Assembly: GCA_902826055.1 (NCBI GenBank)
Contig: CADEDJ010000008.1
Coordinates: 21,013-67,551, forward strand
DNA length: 46,539 nucleotides
Source: an uncultured Nitrosomonas sp.
Lineage (GTDB): Bacteria; Pseudomonadota; Gammaproteobacteria; Burkholderiales; Nitrosomonadaceae
Reading direction: 5' to 3'
Shown: positions 17,954 through 28,190 of the stretch, piece after piece
Position numbering within the stretch: the stretch's first letter is position 1
How the letters are laid out: every line of letters begins with the position of its first letter
Program-made: the position numbers and the translations under genes
The notes under the pieces: generated by a model
Told to the model about the DNA's origin: nothing
The model's database searches: none
The model's input: the letters and a program-made list of their open reading frames with translations, nothing else

Positions 17954-18909
17954 TGTATTCAAAAATCATCGGCACCGGCAGCTATTTGCCAGAAAAAATA
18001 CTTACTAACCGCGATTTGGAAAGTATGGTAAACACCAGTGATGAATGGATACGCACGCGTACAGGCATTACTCAACGTCATATTGCAAGCGAGGATCAGG
18101 TTGCTAGCGATTTGGCACTGTATGCTAGCCAAAAAGCCATGGAAGCTGCCGGTCTCAGTAGTAAAGATATTGACCTCATCATAGTTGCCACGACTACACC
18201 AGACATGGTTTTCCCCAGCACAGCTTGTATTCTACAAAACAAACTAGGGATAGAAAATTGCCCGGCATTTGACGTGCAAGCGGTTTGTAGTGGTTTTGTG
18301 TATGCTCTGGCAACGGCCGACATGTTTGTTAGCTCAGGCAAATGCCGGAATGCATTGGTGGTTGGTACCGAAATTTATTCTAAAATAATCGATTGGAACG
18401 ATCGAAGCACTTGCGTTTTATTTGGTGATGGTGCAGGTGCAGTGGTCCTTACGCAAAGCGATCAACCGGGTATCTTATCTACGCACCTTCATGCCAGTGG
18501 CAGTTATAGTGACGTCTTATCCGTACCCGGAAGTATCAGTGGCGGCAAAGTTCAAGGAAATCCATACATTAATATGGAAGGCAGCACCGTTTTCAAATTT
18601 GCGGTAAAGGTTTTGGAAGAAGTCGTACAAGAAGCCGTATCCAAAAATAACCTGCAACCCTCAGATATTGATTGGCTAATTCCTCACCAGGCAAATATAC
18701 GCATCATTCAATCTACTGCAAAAAAACTGGGTATACCAATGGATAAAGTAGTCATAGCTGTTGACAAACACGGCAATACTTCTGCAGCTTCTATCCCGCT
18801 AGCGTTGGACATTGCGGTACGTGATGGCCGCATCCATTCCGGTCAATTGGTGTTATTGGAAGGCGTTGGCGGCGGCTTTACATGGGGAGCAGTACTACTG
18901 CGTTGGTAA
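17953..18909 (+). CDS. fabH: 3-oxoacyl-ACP synthase III
   Basis: A 318-residue KAS III, which condenses acetyl-CoA with malonyl-ACP to start fatty-acid chains. The catalytic triad is visible: C112 (AVCSGF), H245 (IPHQANIRI) and N275 (KHGNTSAAS). The [16 protein letters not shown]-terminus matches the family. It is joined to plsX by a 1-base overlap, and fabD starts 3 bases after its stop codon. Length and start agree with E. coli FabH (317 aa). Confidence 0.97.
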   Translation: MYSKIIGTGSYLPEKILTNRDLESMVNTSDEWIRTRTGITQRHIASEDQVASDLALYASQKAMEAAGLSSKDIDLIIVATTTPDMVFPSTACILQNKLGIENCPAFDVQAVCSGFVYALATADMFVSSGKCRNALVVGTEIYSKIIDWNDRSTCVLFGDGAGAVVLTQSDQPGILSTHLHASGSYSDVLSVPGSISGGKVQGNPYINMEGSTVFKFAVKVLEEVVQEAVSKNNLQPSDIDWLIPHQANIRIIQSTAKKLGIPMDKVVIAVDKHGNTSAASIPLALDIAVRDGRIHSGQLVLLEGVGGGFTWGAVLLRW

Positions 18910-18912
18910 GTT

Positions 18913-19848
18913 ATGAAATTAGCATTCGTATTTCCAGGTCAAGGATCGCAATCTGTTGGAATGATGAACGGATATGCAAATCTACCCGTTGTCAGAGAAA
19001 CGTTTCAAGAAGCATCCGATATCCTTAAACAGGATTTTTGGTCAATGGTCAATGAGGGGCCCGCTGATGATCTCAATCTCACCATCAATACGCAGCCTTT
19101 GATGTTAATAGCTGGTATCGCTGTATATCGCGCATGGATCAATTTCGGCGGTTCTAAACCAATAATGCTAGCTGGACATAGCTTAGGTGAATATACCGCC
19201 TTAGTCGTAGCGGAGGCGCTAAACTTTGCCGATGCGCTAACACTGGTTAGATTTCGCGCACAAGCCATGCAACATGCGGTACCGGAAGGAATCGGCGGAA
19301 TGGCTGCAATTCTTGGTTTAGATGATGAAGTTATTCACTCAATATGCCATGACATTACACAACAAAACGGTAAAGAATCCCTGGAACCGGCCAACTTTAA
19401 TTCACCTGGCCAAGTAGTCATTGCCGGCCACAAAAATGCCATCCTGCAAGGCATTGAAATGGCTAAATCAAAAGGAGCAAAACGTGCGATTATGTTGCCA
19501 ATGAGCATTCCTTCCCATTGCTCATTGATGAAACCGGCAGCTGTCAGCATGCAACAGCAGTTGCAAAATATTGTCCTACACGCTCCTAAAATCACGATTT
19601 TGCATAATGCTGATGTACAACCACATACTGATACTGCATCTATCAAGGAGATTTTGATTCAGCAACTTGTCAATCCTGTCCGGTGGGTTGACACAATTAG
19701 CGCTTTTGCAACTGCCGGTATAACTCATATTGTCGAATGCGGACCTGGAAAAGTTCTGTCTGGACTTAACAAACGCATCAATCAAAATTTACAACACTTA
19801 TCATTGATAGATATTGAAACGATTAAGCAGACTGTTGATTTAAGGTAA
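18913..19848 (+). CDS. fabD: Malonyl-CoA:ACP transacylase
   Basis: A 311-residue FabD, which transfers malonyl groups from CoA to ACP. The opening FVFPGQGSQSVGM, nucleophile motif GHSLGEYTAL with S90, the conserved Arg in VRFRAQAMQ, catalytic H202 (IPSHCSLM) and the GPGKVLSGLNKRI C-terminal motif are all present. It lies 3 bases after fabH and 54 bases before fabG in the same direction, a single operon by spacing. Confidence 0.97.
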   Translation: MKLAFVFPGQGSQSVGMMNGYANLPVVRETFQEASDILKQDFWSMVNEGPADDLNLTINTQPLMLIAGIAVYRAWINFGGSKPIMLAGHSLGEYTALVVAEALNFADALTLVRFRAQAMQHAVPEGIGGMAAILGLDDEVIHSICHDITQQNGKESLEPANFNSPGQVVIAGHKNAILQGIEMAKSKGAKRAIMLPMSIPSHCSLMKPAAVSMQQQLQNIVLHAPKITILHNADVQPHTDTASIKEILIQQLVNPVRWVDTISAFATAGITHIVECGPGKVLSGLNKRINQNLQHLSLIDIETIKQTVDLR

Positions 19849-19902
19849 TCATTACTACGCTATGTATAAACTACTTACAGTCATGACTCTTTATATGGAG
19901 AT

Positions 19903-20646
19903 ATGATTTTGGAAAACAAAATAACATTGATAACAGGCGCTAGTCGCGGAATTGGGCAATCTATTGCACTAAAATTAGGCCAACATGGCGCAGTCGTAAT
20001 TGGCACGGCAACTACGGAAAACGGTGCCGATGCGATTAGCCATTACTTGCAAAAAGCTGATATTAAGGGTATGGGCATCACTTTGAATGTTAATGACTCA
20101 GAGCAAATTAACACCGCCATGCAAATCATTCGTGAAAAATTTGGCGAAATCGAAATACTGATTAATAATGCTGGAATTACACACGACAATCTATTGGTAC
20201 GTATGAAAGATGAGGAATGGGACAATATTATCGAAACTAACTTAAAATCTGTTTTTCGTTTAAGCCGTATAGTTCTTCGCGCCATGATGAAAGCTCGTTA
20301 TGGTCGCATTATTAACGTTTCCTCAGTTGTTGGCGCAATGGGCAATACCGGACAGACAAATTATGCGGCTGCCAAGGCTGGCCTTTTTGGTTTTAGTAAA
20401 TCACTGGCACGTGAAGTAGGTAGTCGAAACATTACCGTGAACTGTGTAGCACCCGGATTCATTGATACTGATATGACTCGCTCATTAGCCGATGCGCATC
20501 AACAAAACTTAATTCAGCATATTCCGCTTGGGAGATTAGGCCGTCCGGAAGAAGTAGCATCAGCAGTAGCATTTTTGGCCTCTTCTGCGGCTGGTTACAT
20601 TACAGGCACAACACTTCATGTCAACGGAGGAATGTATATGGGCTAG
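19903..20646 (+). CDS. fabG: 3-oxoacyl-ACP reductase
   Basis: A 247-residue classical short-chain dehydrogenase, the NADPH-dependent beta-ketoacyl-ACP reductase. TGASRGIG (cofactor loop), NNAG (IEILINNAGITHDN), the catalytic Ser in NVSSVVGAMGN, and Y154/K158 (NYAAAKAG) are seen, and the VNGGMYMG C-terminus is FabG-like. The ATG has GGAG (TATGGAGATATG) upstream. It lies between fabD and acpP as in most fab clusters. Confidence 0.96.
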   Translation: MILENKITLITGASRGIGQSIALKLGQHGAVVIGTATTENGADAISHYLQKADIKGMGITLNVNDSEQINTAMQIIREKFGEIEILINNAGITHDNLLVRMKDEEWDNIIETNLKSVFRLSRIVLRAMMKARYGRIINVSSVVGAMGNTGQTNYAAAKAGLFGFSKSLAREVGSRNITVNCVAPGFIDTDMTRSLADAHQQNLIQHIPLGRLGRPEEVASAVAFLASSAAGYITGTTLHVNGGMYMG

Positions 20647-20792
20647 TTAAAATCTGGTCTAATTAAATCAAATGGCAAAAAATAATTAATCACAAAATAA
20701 TCACAAGGATTTTTTATACTTGTAGTATTTTGTTTAGACATGCAAATATTGAACCATAACGCAAGTAGTTATGTTCTAGTTTTTCTAAAGCA

Positions 20793-20820
20793 TAAAATTT
20801 GTTAGAATTTGTAGGTTTTC
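20793..20820 (+). promoter_or_regulatory. acpP: Candidate extended -10 promoter for acpP
   Basis: TAGAAT at 20803-20808 is preceded by TGT, giving an extended -10 pattern, and lies 36 bases before the acpP ATG in a 197-base AT-rich gap. No good -35 box is present. An internal promoter here would fit the high ACP demand relative to the enzymes. AAAAGGAAG upstream of the ATG serves as ribosome binding site. Confidence 0.35.
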
Positions 20821-20843
20821 TTACCGGAAAAGGAAGTATCTAG

Positions 20844-21080
20844 ATGGAAAATATTGAACAGCGTATTAAAAAAATCGTAGCTGAACAACTTGGTGTTAAT
20901 GAAGCTGAAGTTAAAAATGAATCATCTTTTGTTAATGATCTAGGAGCGGATTCACTGGACACAGTTGAACTAGTCATGGCACTGGAAGAAGAATTTGAAT
21001 GCGAAATACCGGATGAGCAAGCGGAAAAAATTAATACCGTCCAAGAAGCAATTGACTACGTCACAGCTCACACAAGTTAG
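20844..21080 (+). CDS. acpP: Acyl carrier protein
   Basis: A 78-residue acidic ACP carrying the growing acyl chain on 4'-phosphopantetheine. The attachment serine is S37 in the invariant [20 protein letters not shown] context, followed by [23 protein letters not shown] long AT-rich gap with a promoter candidate lies upstream, and fabF follows 42 bases downstream. Confidence 0.98.
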   Translation: MENIEQRIKKIVAEQLGVNEAEVKNESSFVNDLGADSLDTVELVMALEEEFECEIPDEQAEKINTVQEAIDYVTAHTS

Positions 21081-21121
21081 ATTAGTTTTTGTCTCTTTAA
21101 GTACAAGTAATTGGAGTTATA

Positions 21122-22363
21122 TTGTTCAAGCGTAGGGTAGTAGTTACCGGATTGGGTATTGTTTCGCCCGTTGGTAATACAGTATTGAGTGCATGGGAAA
21201 ACATTGTTTCAGGTAAATCCGGTATTACCCAGATTACCCGCTTCGATGCTTCCAGTTTCCCCTCTCAAATTGCTGGTGAAGTTAAAGATTTTGATATTCA
21301 TCAATATTTGTCAGTCAAAGAAGCACGTAGAATGGATACTTTTATTCACTACGGTATGGCTGCGGCGATTCAGGCTGTAAAAGATGCGGGTATAGAAGAC
21401 ACAACGCACCTTGATCCAGAGCAAATTGGTGTTAATATCGGATCGGGAATCGGTGGCTTACCAATGATTGAAAATACCGATACTGCATATCATGCAGGCG
21501 GTCCGCGTAAAATATCGCCTTTCTTTATTCCTAGCACAATTATTAACATGATTGCTGGCAATTTGTCTATTTTGTATGGATACAAAGGACCCAATATAGC
21601 CATTGTTACGGCTTGCACTACTGCTACGCACAGTATTGGCAACTCGGCTCGTATGATTGAATATGGTGATGCCGATATTATGATATGCGGCGGAGCAGAA
21701 TCGTGTGTCACACCCCTGGCTATTGGTGGATTTGCGGCTGCAAAAGCCTTATCAGTAAGTAATGCTGACCCAGCATCCGCAAGTCGTCCATGGGATAAAG
21801 ATCGTGATGGATTTGTGCTCGGTGAAGGCGCTGGGATTCTGGTATTGGAAGAAATGGAGCACGCCAAGCGTCGCGGCGCAAAAATATATGCTGAATTAGT
21901 GGGTTTCGGTATGAGTGCCGATGCATTCCACATGACAGCGCCTTGTGATAATGGTGAAGGCGCATCACGCTGCATGACCAATGCACTGAAAAATGGAGAA
22001 ATTAATGCCAACGAGGTGGATTATATTAACGCACACGGTACATCCACACCTCTAGGCGATATCGCTGAAACCATCGCCGTCAAGCGTTGCTTTGGAGACC
22101 ATGCCCGTAAACTTGCTGTAAATTCCACAAAATCAATGACGGGACACTTACTTGGCGCTGCAGGTGGTGTCGAAGCAGTTTTTTCTGCACTGGCAATTCA
22201 TCATCAAATTGCGCCACCAACTATTAATCTTATCAATCAAGATCCGCAATGTGATCTGGATTATATTCCCAATACTGCAAGAGAAATGAATATCAAAGTC
22301 GCGTTGTCGAATTCCTTCGGATTTGGAGGAACTAACGGGACGCTTGTCTTCCGTAAAATTTAA
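21122..22363 (+). CDS. fabF: 3-oxoacyl-ACP synthase II
   Basis: A 413-residue KAS II that elongates acyl-ACP. The Cys-His-His triad is C165 ([13 protein letters not shown]), H305 ([11 protein letters not shown]) and H342 ([13 protein letters not shown]); the C-terminal [16 protein letters not shown] loop is also present. Translation starts at a TTG with TTGGAGT upstream and gives the expected [20 protein letters not shown]-terminus. The 3' end overlaps or closely abuts mltG, depending on the mltG start. Confidence 0.97.
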   Translation: MFKRRVVVTGLGIVSPVGNTVLSAWENIVSGKSGITQITRFDASSFPSQIAGEVKDFDIHQYLSVKEARRMDTFIHYGMAAAIQAVKDAGIEDTTHLDPEQIGVNIGSGIGGLPMIENTDTAYHAGGPRKISPFFIPSTIINMIAGNLSILYGYKGPNIAIVTACTTATHSIGNSARMIEYGDADIMICGGAESCVTPLAIGGFAAAKALSVSNADPASASRPWDKDRDGFVLGEGAGILVLEEMEHAKRRGAKIYAELVGFGMSADAFHMTAPCDNGEGASRCMTNALKNGEINANEVDYINAHGTSTPLGDIAETIAVKRCFGDHARKLAVNSTKSMTGHLLGAAGGVEAVFSALAIHHQIAPPTINLINQDPQCDLDYIPNTAREMNIKVALSNSFGFGGTNGTLVFRKI

Positions 22364-22379
22364 ATTCATTTTCCGGCGC

Positions 22380-23375
22380 ATGCGCACGCTACTACGCCTT
22401 CTTCTCACCGTTACATTAGCAATCATCTTGCTTATCGGATGGCTTTATCTTCACGTTCATTCTAGAATTACACTTCCTATTACACCTTATGAACTTTCCG
22501 TTCGCCCCGGCAGTAATCTAAAACAAGTTGCACAGCAACTAGCAGATGATGGCGTACTTCTCACCAAATGGTCACTAATTCTACTGGCACGCCATTTGAA
22601 CCAAGAATCAGCGATCAAAGCAGGTGATTATCAGCTTACTGAAAATATTACGCAGATAGCACTTTTAGAATACCTGACAAAAGGTGATGCCAAACAAAAT
22701 GAAGTAAGATTCATTGAAGGTTGGACTTTTGCTCAGCTTCGGAAAGTTTTAAATGAACACCCGGCAATAAAAAATACAACGACTTACTTAAGTGACGAAG
22801 AACTCCTTCAACGCATTGGCGCCACTGAAACTACTGCTGAAGGGCTATTTTTTCCGGATACTTACTATTTTATTAAGGGTGATAGCGATATTGATATTTT
22901 GCAACGTGCCTACCGAGCTATGCAAAATCATTTGCACACCAGCTGGGCATCACGCACAGAATCTTTACCTTTGGCAACACCTTACGAAGCGCTCATCCTT
23001 GCTTCCATCATAGAAAAAGAAACCGCTATTGAAAGCGACCGAACACTCATTGCAGGTGTTTTTGTTAACCGTTTACGTAAGGGTATGCGATTACAAACAG
23101 ATCCTACTATTATCTACGGATTAGGTGAGCAATTCGACGGCAATTTACGCAAAAAAGATCTGCTTGCAGATCAGGCATACAACACTTATACTCGCGCTGG
23201 CTTGCCGCCAACGCCTATTGCGCTACCAGGTTTAGCTTCCATTCGCGCGGCGCTTAATCCTGCTGAAACCGATGCCTTATACTTCGTTGCAAAAGGTAAT
23301 GGAGAATCTCAATTTTCTACTAATTTAGCGGATCATAATGAAGCGGTGAATAAATACCAGAAACAACAAAAATAA
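22380..23375 (+). CDS. mltG: Endolytic peptidoglycan transglycosylase MltG
   Basis: A YceG/MltG protein of 331 residues from the ATG at 22380, which cuts nascent glycan strands next to the inner membrane. One N-terminal membrane span (LLRLLLTVTLAIILLIGWLYL) is followed by a LysM-like domain (YELSVRPGSNLKQVAQQLADDGV) and the catalytic domain with TAEGLFFPDTYYF, the catalytic glutamate region ILASIIEKETAIESDR, VFVNRLRKGMRLQTDPTIIYG, YNTYTRAGLPPTPIALPG and ADHNEAVNKYQ. The frame is open back to a TTG at 22323 inside fabF, with another TTG at 22344; the ATG gives the standard short cytoplasmic N-terminus, so it is preferred without strong ribosome-site support. tmk and holB, which often follow mltG, are absent. 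Confidence 0.92.
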   Translation: MRTLLRLLLTVTLAIILLIGWLYLHVHSRITLPITPYELSVRPGSNLKQVAQQLADDGVLLTKWSLILLARHLNQESAIKAGDYQLTENITQIALLEYLTKGDAKQNEVRFIEGWTFAQLRKVLNEHPAIKNTTTYLSDEELLQRIGATETTAEGLFFPDTYYFIKGDSDIDILQRAYRAMQNHLHTSWASRTESLPLATPYEALILASIIEKETAIESDRTLIAGVFVNRLRKGMRLQTDPTIIYGLGEQFDGNLRKKDLLADQAYNTYTRAGLPPTPIALPGLASIRAALNPAETDALYFVAKGNGESQFSTNLADHNEAVNKYQKQQK

Positions 23376-23423
23376 AAACTATGACGCCCCTTATTCATTG
23401 CCAATTCTAGATTGTGGAACTAC

Positions 23424-26039
23424 ATGACCCAATTTTCCATCGTAGTGCCTACGCTGAATGAATCCGAAAATATCGATTTACTCTTAACACGATTATTTGC
23501 ATTAGATTTTAACCCTGGTAGCTTTGAAGTTATCTTTGTTGATGATGGATCTACTGATGGCACGCCTGACAAAATACGCATCTGGGAAGAAAAAGCCAAT
23601 GTCCGCTTGATTGAGCGACGAAAAAAACCTGATTTAACCGCTTCAATACTGGCAGGTGTAACAGCGGCCCAAAGTAACGTTATTGTTGTAATGGATGCGG
23701 ATTTAAGTCATCCACCGGAACGTTTAGCGGCAATTGTCACCCCTGTAATCAATGGTAGCTATGATGTAGCCATTGGCAGCCGCTATGTTGCAGGCGGTAG
23801 CACTGAAAACTGGCCAATGCACCGACAACTGTTGTCACGCATCGGTGGTTGGGTAGCGCGCCCCATTTGTGATGTCAACGATGTTACCTCGGGATTTTTT
23901 GCATTCCGCCGCGAGCTAGCAACAAGTATTTCTCACCATGCACACGGTTATAAAATTCTTCTCGAATTACTGATGGCTAATCACGGAAAAATCCGTGTTA
24001 CAGAAATACCCATTTGTTTCCATGATCGCACACATGGCACGTCAAAGTTATCGTTCGCACATCAGCGTGCATATATCGACCGTTTATTAACTTTAGCAGG
24101 AGGGACAGTTACCCTCAATACAGCAGGTCGATTCGCTGTAGTTGGATTATTGGGTGTGTTCGTTGATGCCATTATTTTTCAATGGCTGATCAATAATGAC
24201 GCTGGACTTGCTTTGGCTCACTTTGTCAGTTTTTTTGTCGCGGTAACTACCAACTATGCGCTAAACTCAAAATGGTCATTTCGGGAACACCACGCAGGCA
24301 ATCTTCAATGGCATCGATTTGGCCGTTTTCTTACCGTTGGCGCACTTGCATTACTCATGCGCGGCGGAGTTCTGGCTCTATTGGTGTATGTCTGGCATGT
24401 ACCAACTTTTCTGGCCATTTTTCCAGCCATCTTTGCTACTGCGATCATCAACTATTTAGGTTCAGCATTTTATGTATTTCCTAACGAGAAAAATCCACCC
24501 CCGCAAGAAATTCGTTGGCGAACAGCAGCTATTGGCATCGTATCTTTTGTCATTGCATTGAGGTTGGTTTATTTTGGCCTAGCACAACTGATTCCCGATG
24601 AAGCTTATTATTGGCAATATGCTCAACATATGGCATTCAGCTTTTATGATCATCCGCCCATGGTGGCTTGGTTAATTTGGCTAGGCACATCGATCCTTGG
24701 GCACAACGAATTTGGTGTGCGCATTGGCGCTATTCTCTGTAGTTTAATAGCAATGGGATATCTGTATGCTCTGGCACAAAATCTCTATGACAAATCTACC
24801 GCAATACGCACACTACTTCTGGTAGCAATTTTTCCTTTCGCATTTGCTTCAGGTCTGTTAATGACTCCCGACGCACCCTTAGTCGCAGCATGGGCTGCCG
24901 CTCTTTATTACCTGGAACGCGCGTTAATCGCCGGTCAACGTATAGCTTGGCTCGGTATGGGTATAGCCTTCGGTTTAGGATTACTATCCAAATATACTTT
25001 AGGGCTATTAGGAATTGCAGCATTAGTATTTGTCATTATTGATCCTACTGCCCGGCGTTGGATGTCTCGTCCCCACCCCTATTTCGCTGCACTATTAGCA
25101 TTATTACTTTTTTCTCCGGTAATTATTTGGAATTACGAAAATAATTGGGCATCTTTTGCATTTCAATCCAATCGTGTATTGGCTGACGAGTACAGATTTT
25201 CAGTACATTATTTAATCGCTCACATTTTTATCCTGCTAACGCCTGTCGGCTTTCTCGCTGCAGCAATTGCCTTATTTTCAGTGACGCAGACCAAACTTGA
25301 GAATCAATTGTTTGAACGTAGGCGCCAGTTATTTGTTCAGGTATTTGCTGGTATTCCATTGCTGATTTTCTTCATCATCAGTACATTTGATGCACCGCGT
25401 TTTCATTGGACGGGCCCGATTTGGCTTGCGCTACTGCCAACTATTGCCTGGATGATTGGTCAAAGCAATCATTGGAGCACCTTTACCAAACGCGTCATGG
25501 CAGGGTGGCGGTTCACTATCATTGCTTGTGTTTTCGTCTATGCCTTTGTGTTGCATTTTGTTGCGTTAGGTATACCCGGCATACCTTATCAGTTCTTTAC
25601 AGAGCATTATTTCTGGCGGGAAACTGCCGCCGAAATTGAACGTATTGCAGCCGACGTAAAAAACCAGAGCGGCATCGACCCTATTATTGTGGGAATGAGT
25701 AAGTGGTCTGTGGCAAGCGCATTGTATTTCTATACTCACGATCATGCGAGACTGGATATTCGTGCACGTAATATGTTTGGTGGCAGTGGCGCGATGTATG
25801 AATTCTGGCTTCCTTCTCAAGTGCCTTCCAATCACCCGATCATTCAGGTTGGAATGAAGCCCCGTCATTTGGAAACCGTCAAGATCGATCAGCAAAACAT
25901 CGACGTTAAAGAAATGCTCATCCGGCCAGGCCCCATTGAATACCGCGTTATCGAGCGCTATGGCACACCGGTACGGCGCATATACTACCGTATTTCTCAG
26001 GGATTCAAAGGTACCAGTTTGCCTGCGCCTTCGCTTTAA
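23424..26039 (+). CDS. Three-module glycosyltransferase: GT2 + GtrA + ArnT/PMT-like
   Basis: An 871-residue membrane protein. Residues 1-~225 are a GT2 polyprenyl-phosphate sugar synthase-like domain (FSIVVPTLNESENI, VDDGSTDGT at 39-47, DAD at 91-93, GSRYVAGGS). Residues ~230-350 are a GtrA-type four-helix flippase-like domain (RFAVVGLLGVFVDAIIF, NYALNSKWSFRE). The rest is a GT39/GT83 polytopic transferase with the acidic first-loop motif DEAYYWQ (392-398) and YDHPPM (408-413). Taken together it could load a sugar on polyprenyl phosphate, move it across the membrane and transfer it to a glycan, lipid or protein. The ATG at 23424 follows GTGGA; an in-frame TTG lies 12 bases upstream. The acceptor is unknown. 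Confidence 0.88.
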   Translation: MTQFSIVVPTLNESENIDLLLTRLFALDFNPGSFEVIFVDDGSTDGTPDKIRIWEEKANVRLIERRKKPDLTASILAGVTAAQSNVIVVMDADLSHPPERLAAIVTPVINGSYDVAIGSRYVAGGSTENWPMHRQLLSRIGGWVARPICDVNDVTSGFFAFRRELATSISHHAHGYKILLELLMANHGKIRVTEIPICFHDRTHGTSKLSFAHQRAYIDRLLTLAGGTVTLNTAGRFAVVGLLGVFVDAIIFQWLINNDAGLALAHFVSFFVAVTTNYALNSKWSFREHHAGNLQWHRFGRFLTVGALALLMRGGVLALLVYVWHVPTFLAIFPAIFATAIINYLGSAFYVFPNEKNPPPQEIRWRTAAIGIVSFVIALRLVYFGLAQLIPDEAYYWQYAQHMAFSFYDHPPMVAWLIWLGTSILGHNEFGVRIGAILCSLIAMGYLYALAQNLYDKSTAIRTLLLVAIFPFAFASGLLMTPDAPLVAAWAAALYYLERALIAGQRIAWLGMGIAFGLGLLSKYTLGLLGIAALVFVIIDPTARRWMSRPHPYFAALLALLLFSPVIIWNYENNWASFAFQSNRVLADEYRFSVHYLIAHIFILLTPVGFLAAAIALFSVTQTKLENQLFERRRQLFVQVFAGIPLLIFFIISTFDAPRFHWTGPIWLALLPTIAWMIGQSNHWSTFTKRVMAGWRFTIIACVFVYAFVLHFVALGIPGIPYQFFTEHYFWRETAAEIERIAADVKNQSGIDPIIVGMSKWSVASALYFYTHDHARLDIRARNMFGGSGAMYEFWLPSQVPSNHPIIQVGMKPRHLETVKIDQQNIDVKEMLIRPGPIEYRVIERYGTPVRRIYYRISQGFKGTSLPAPSL

Positions 26040-26104
26040 GCACCTTGCCCAGGTTAATGGAATGAACGCCTTCCGGTAAATGGGGCATCCCAATCATTAA
26101 TTTT

Positions 26105-26521
26105 TTACTTGATCGAATATTGCGAGACCCGCCATCCTCCATCAGAGGATTTTTCTAATGTTATCGTTTCCATTGCCAAACCTTTAACTGCAAAAGTGGT
26201 ATAAAACTGTAACACTACATATTCTCCATCTGGCAATCCAGACAATGATTTTGCAGAACCTGCAGTAGCAATATAGCGCGCAGTCACTGCTCCTCGCGAT
26301 TCTCTGCTTGCAGTAATTGTTCGTACCCACTCCGCTTCATCAGCTTTCGTTTTAAATACTGCTGATGCCTGTTCCAGACTTTCCTCGTATTTTCCAGTAT
26401 CCACTAGCTCAAGCCAAGAACGGGCGCTGCTTTCAACCTTTTCAAGAATACTTTTGTCTTCCGCATACGCTATCGTGAGATACAAAAACAATAAAAACAG
26501 TACCAGTAAGTGCTTTGTCAT
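26105..26521 (-). CDS. DUF4019 secreted protein
   Basis: A 138-residue protein from the ATG at 26519-26521, preceded by AAAGGA. This start gives a clean signal peptide (MTKHLLVLFLLFLYLTIAYA, cleavage before EDK); the frame continues upstream to an ATG at 26566. The mature part matches the DUF4019 pattern: SSARSWLELVDTGKYEESLEQASAVFK, a central W (EWVRTI), GEYVVLQFYTTF and a C-terminal DGGWRVSQYSIK. Function is unknown; the fold is thought to be NTF2-like. It lies downstream of the ZIP gene on the same strand and may be co-transcribed. Confidence 0.78.
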   Translation of the reverse strand: MTKHLLVLFLLFLYLTIAYAEDKSILEKVESSARSWLELVDTGKYEESLEQASAVFKTKADEAEWVRTITASRESRGAVTARYIATAGSAKSLSGLPDGEYVVLQFYTTFAVKGLAMETITLEKSSDGGWRVSQYSIK

Positions 26522-26574
26522 TTCCCATCCTTTTAGCTTGAGTCGTTTGAATTTTGTCATATCCACTCAATCAG

Positions 26575-27372
26575 CTAACCGTGGGAAAAAATATTACCCA
26601 CCAACCAAATAGAAGCGATTCCCAATAAAATTAGAATTACTTGTTGTATAGTGGCATTGATTTCTGGTCGCTTATGCAAACCTGGAATTAAATCTGACAT
26701 CGCTACATAAATCATACTCGCAGACGCGAATCCCAATAGCGGTTGTATTAAGAAATTCATGTGATGTAACATAAAAAAAGCCAATATACCACCAATTACC
26801 GTGGCAAAACTGGATAACACATTCATCAGAAACGCCATACGGCGCGTATAACCTGAATTCAGAAGAATGATAAAATCCCCGGCTTCTTGAGGGATTTCAT
26901 GCGCAATAATGGCAATTGATGTTACGATGCCCAACTGCGTATCCGCGATAAAAGCGGCTGCAATCAGAATACCATCTACGAAATTATGGAAGGTATCGCC
27001 GACAATCACCATGATGCCGCTACGCCCATGATCGTGCATATGATGACTGACAGTAGTGGCCGTACTGTGGGAAGGATCGTGCACTTCACAATCTTCCAAG
27101 TGACAATGACGCCACAATACTAATTTTTCCAGAATAAAGAAAATCAAAATCCCAGTCAAAACTGTAATCGTCACCTGCATGGGATTATCTGAAAGCTCGA
27201 GTGCTTCCGGTAATGTATTGAGAAAAGCGGCGCCCAACAACGCACCAATGGCATAAGAAACTAACATTGATAGCCACGATACCCGTGCATTAAGTGCTAA
27301 TATTGCCGCAAATAATAAACTTAATATTCCCCCAAGTAAGCTCGCGGCAATAATCCAGGTAAGCGTTGACAT
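26575..27372 (-). CDS. ZIP-family metal transporter
   Basis: A 265-residue inner-membrane ZIP transporter with about eight membrane spans. A His/Cys/Asp-rich cytoplasmic loop (HCHLEDCEVHD ... HHMHDHGR, residues ~89-117) lies between spans 3 and 4. The metal sites of helices 4 and 5 are clear: FHNFVDGILIAAAF and HEIPQEAGDFIILLNSG. ZIP proteins carry Zn, Fe or other divalent ions toward the cytoplasm. It lies 71 bases downstream of pgeF on the same strand, with DUF4019 following. It could balance the Czc exporter, but co-regulation is not shown. Confidence 0.9.
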   Translation of the reverse strand: MSTLTWIIAASLLGGILSLLFAAILALNARVSWLSMLVSYAIGALLGAAFLNTLPEALELSDNPMQVTITVLTGILIFFILEKLVLWRHCHLEDCEVHDPSHSTATTVSHHMHDHGRSGIMVIVGDTFHNFVDGILIAAAFIADTQLGIVTSIAIIAHEIPQEAGDFIILLNSGYTRRMAFLMNVLSSFATVIGGILAFFMLHHMNFLIQPLLGFASASMIYVAMSDLIPGLHKRPEINATIQQVILILLGIASIWLVGNIFSHG

Positions 27373-27443
27373 AAAGTTAATTGAAAAACAAAGGCGGGAT
27401 TATACGCTGTTGTACACTAACAAATTAATAAGTTGCAAAACAA

Positions 27444-28190
27444 TCATTCAAGCCAGATTAATGCAGCCATTCGACCTGTTTCGCCATCGCGGCGATGGGA
27501 AAAGAAACGCGCAGAATCAGTGAAAGTGCAGACTCCACCGCCATAAATCTGATTAACGCCAATACTTTCTAATAGCTGACGAGCAAGTAAAAAAATATCT
27601 GCCAACCACTTATCCTCATAATCATTATCCTTACTCATAAAAGCGTGTGCGGCAGAAGCATGCCGCTGAATAAATGTTTCATAAACATCACTACCGACTT
27701 CAAAATGATCAGGCCCGATAGCTGGACCCAACCACGCCATCAAATTACTGGGATCGACTTGCATTGCTGCAATAGAGCGCTCAATGATTCCTCCAGCCAA
27801 GCCACGCCATCCTGCATGTAAAACGCCAACCATAGTGCCTGCTGTATCGCACAAAAACACCGGCAAACAATCAGCAACCATGACAGCGCATACAAGCCCG
27901 CGTGTACCGCAAAGTGCGGCATCACCTTGTGGCAATGCTTCTGTCGCAGAATCAATCCGGATGGGTAGCGTACCATGAATCTGCTGCAACCATTTGGGTT
28001 CAGAGGGTAAATGATGGCGTAATAACGTGCGATTGCACGTTACATCGAATTGATCATCATTGACATGCATACCTATATTGAATGACGCATACTTGCCTGC
28101 GGCACCACAGCTCACACCGCCATTGCGCGTGGTAAATAAAGCTTTGACATTACCAGGTACTGGCCAATCAGGAATTATCCAATCATTCAT
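27444..28190 (-). CDS. pgeF: Purine nucleoside phosphorylase PgeF (YfiH, multicopper polyphenol oxidase fold)
   Basis: A 248-residue YfiH/YlmD/LACC1-type protein. Family motifs: LFTTRNGGVS, NIGMHVNDD, WLQQIHG with a metal His, VMVADCLPVFL with the metal Cys, GVLHAGWRGLAGGIIE with the third His, and WLGPAIGPDHFEVG. The Cys-His-His site binds zinc and serves purine nucleoside phosphorylase or deaminase chemistry; the E. coli member also removes mis-incorporated residues in peptidoglycan precursors. It is divergently placed from the ankyrin gene. Confidence 0.93.
   Translation of the reverse strand: MNDWIIPDWPVPGNVKALFTTRNGGVSCGAAGKYASFNIGMHVNDDQFDVTCNRTLLRHHLPSEPKWLQQIHGTLPIRIDSATEALPQGDAALCGTRGLVCAVMVADCLPVFLCDTAGTMVGVLHAGWRGLAGGIIERSIAAMQVDPSNLMAWLGPAIGPDHFEVGSDVYETFIQRHASAAHAFMSKDNDYEDKWLADIFLLARQLLESIGVNQIYGGGVCTFTDSARFFSHRRDGETGRMAALIWLE

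Noticed and set aside
25566..26093. 175-codon minus-strand frame under the end of the glycosyltransferase gene
   Set aside because: It is antisense to an intact, well-conserved domain and shows no ribosome site or family motif.
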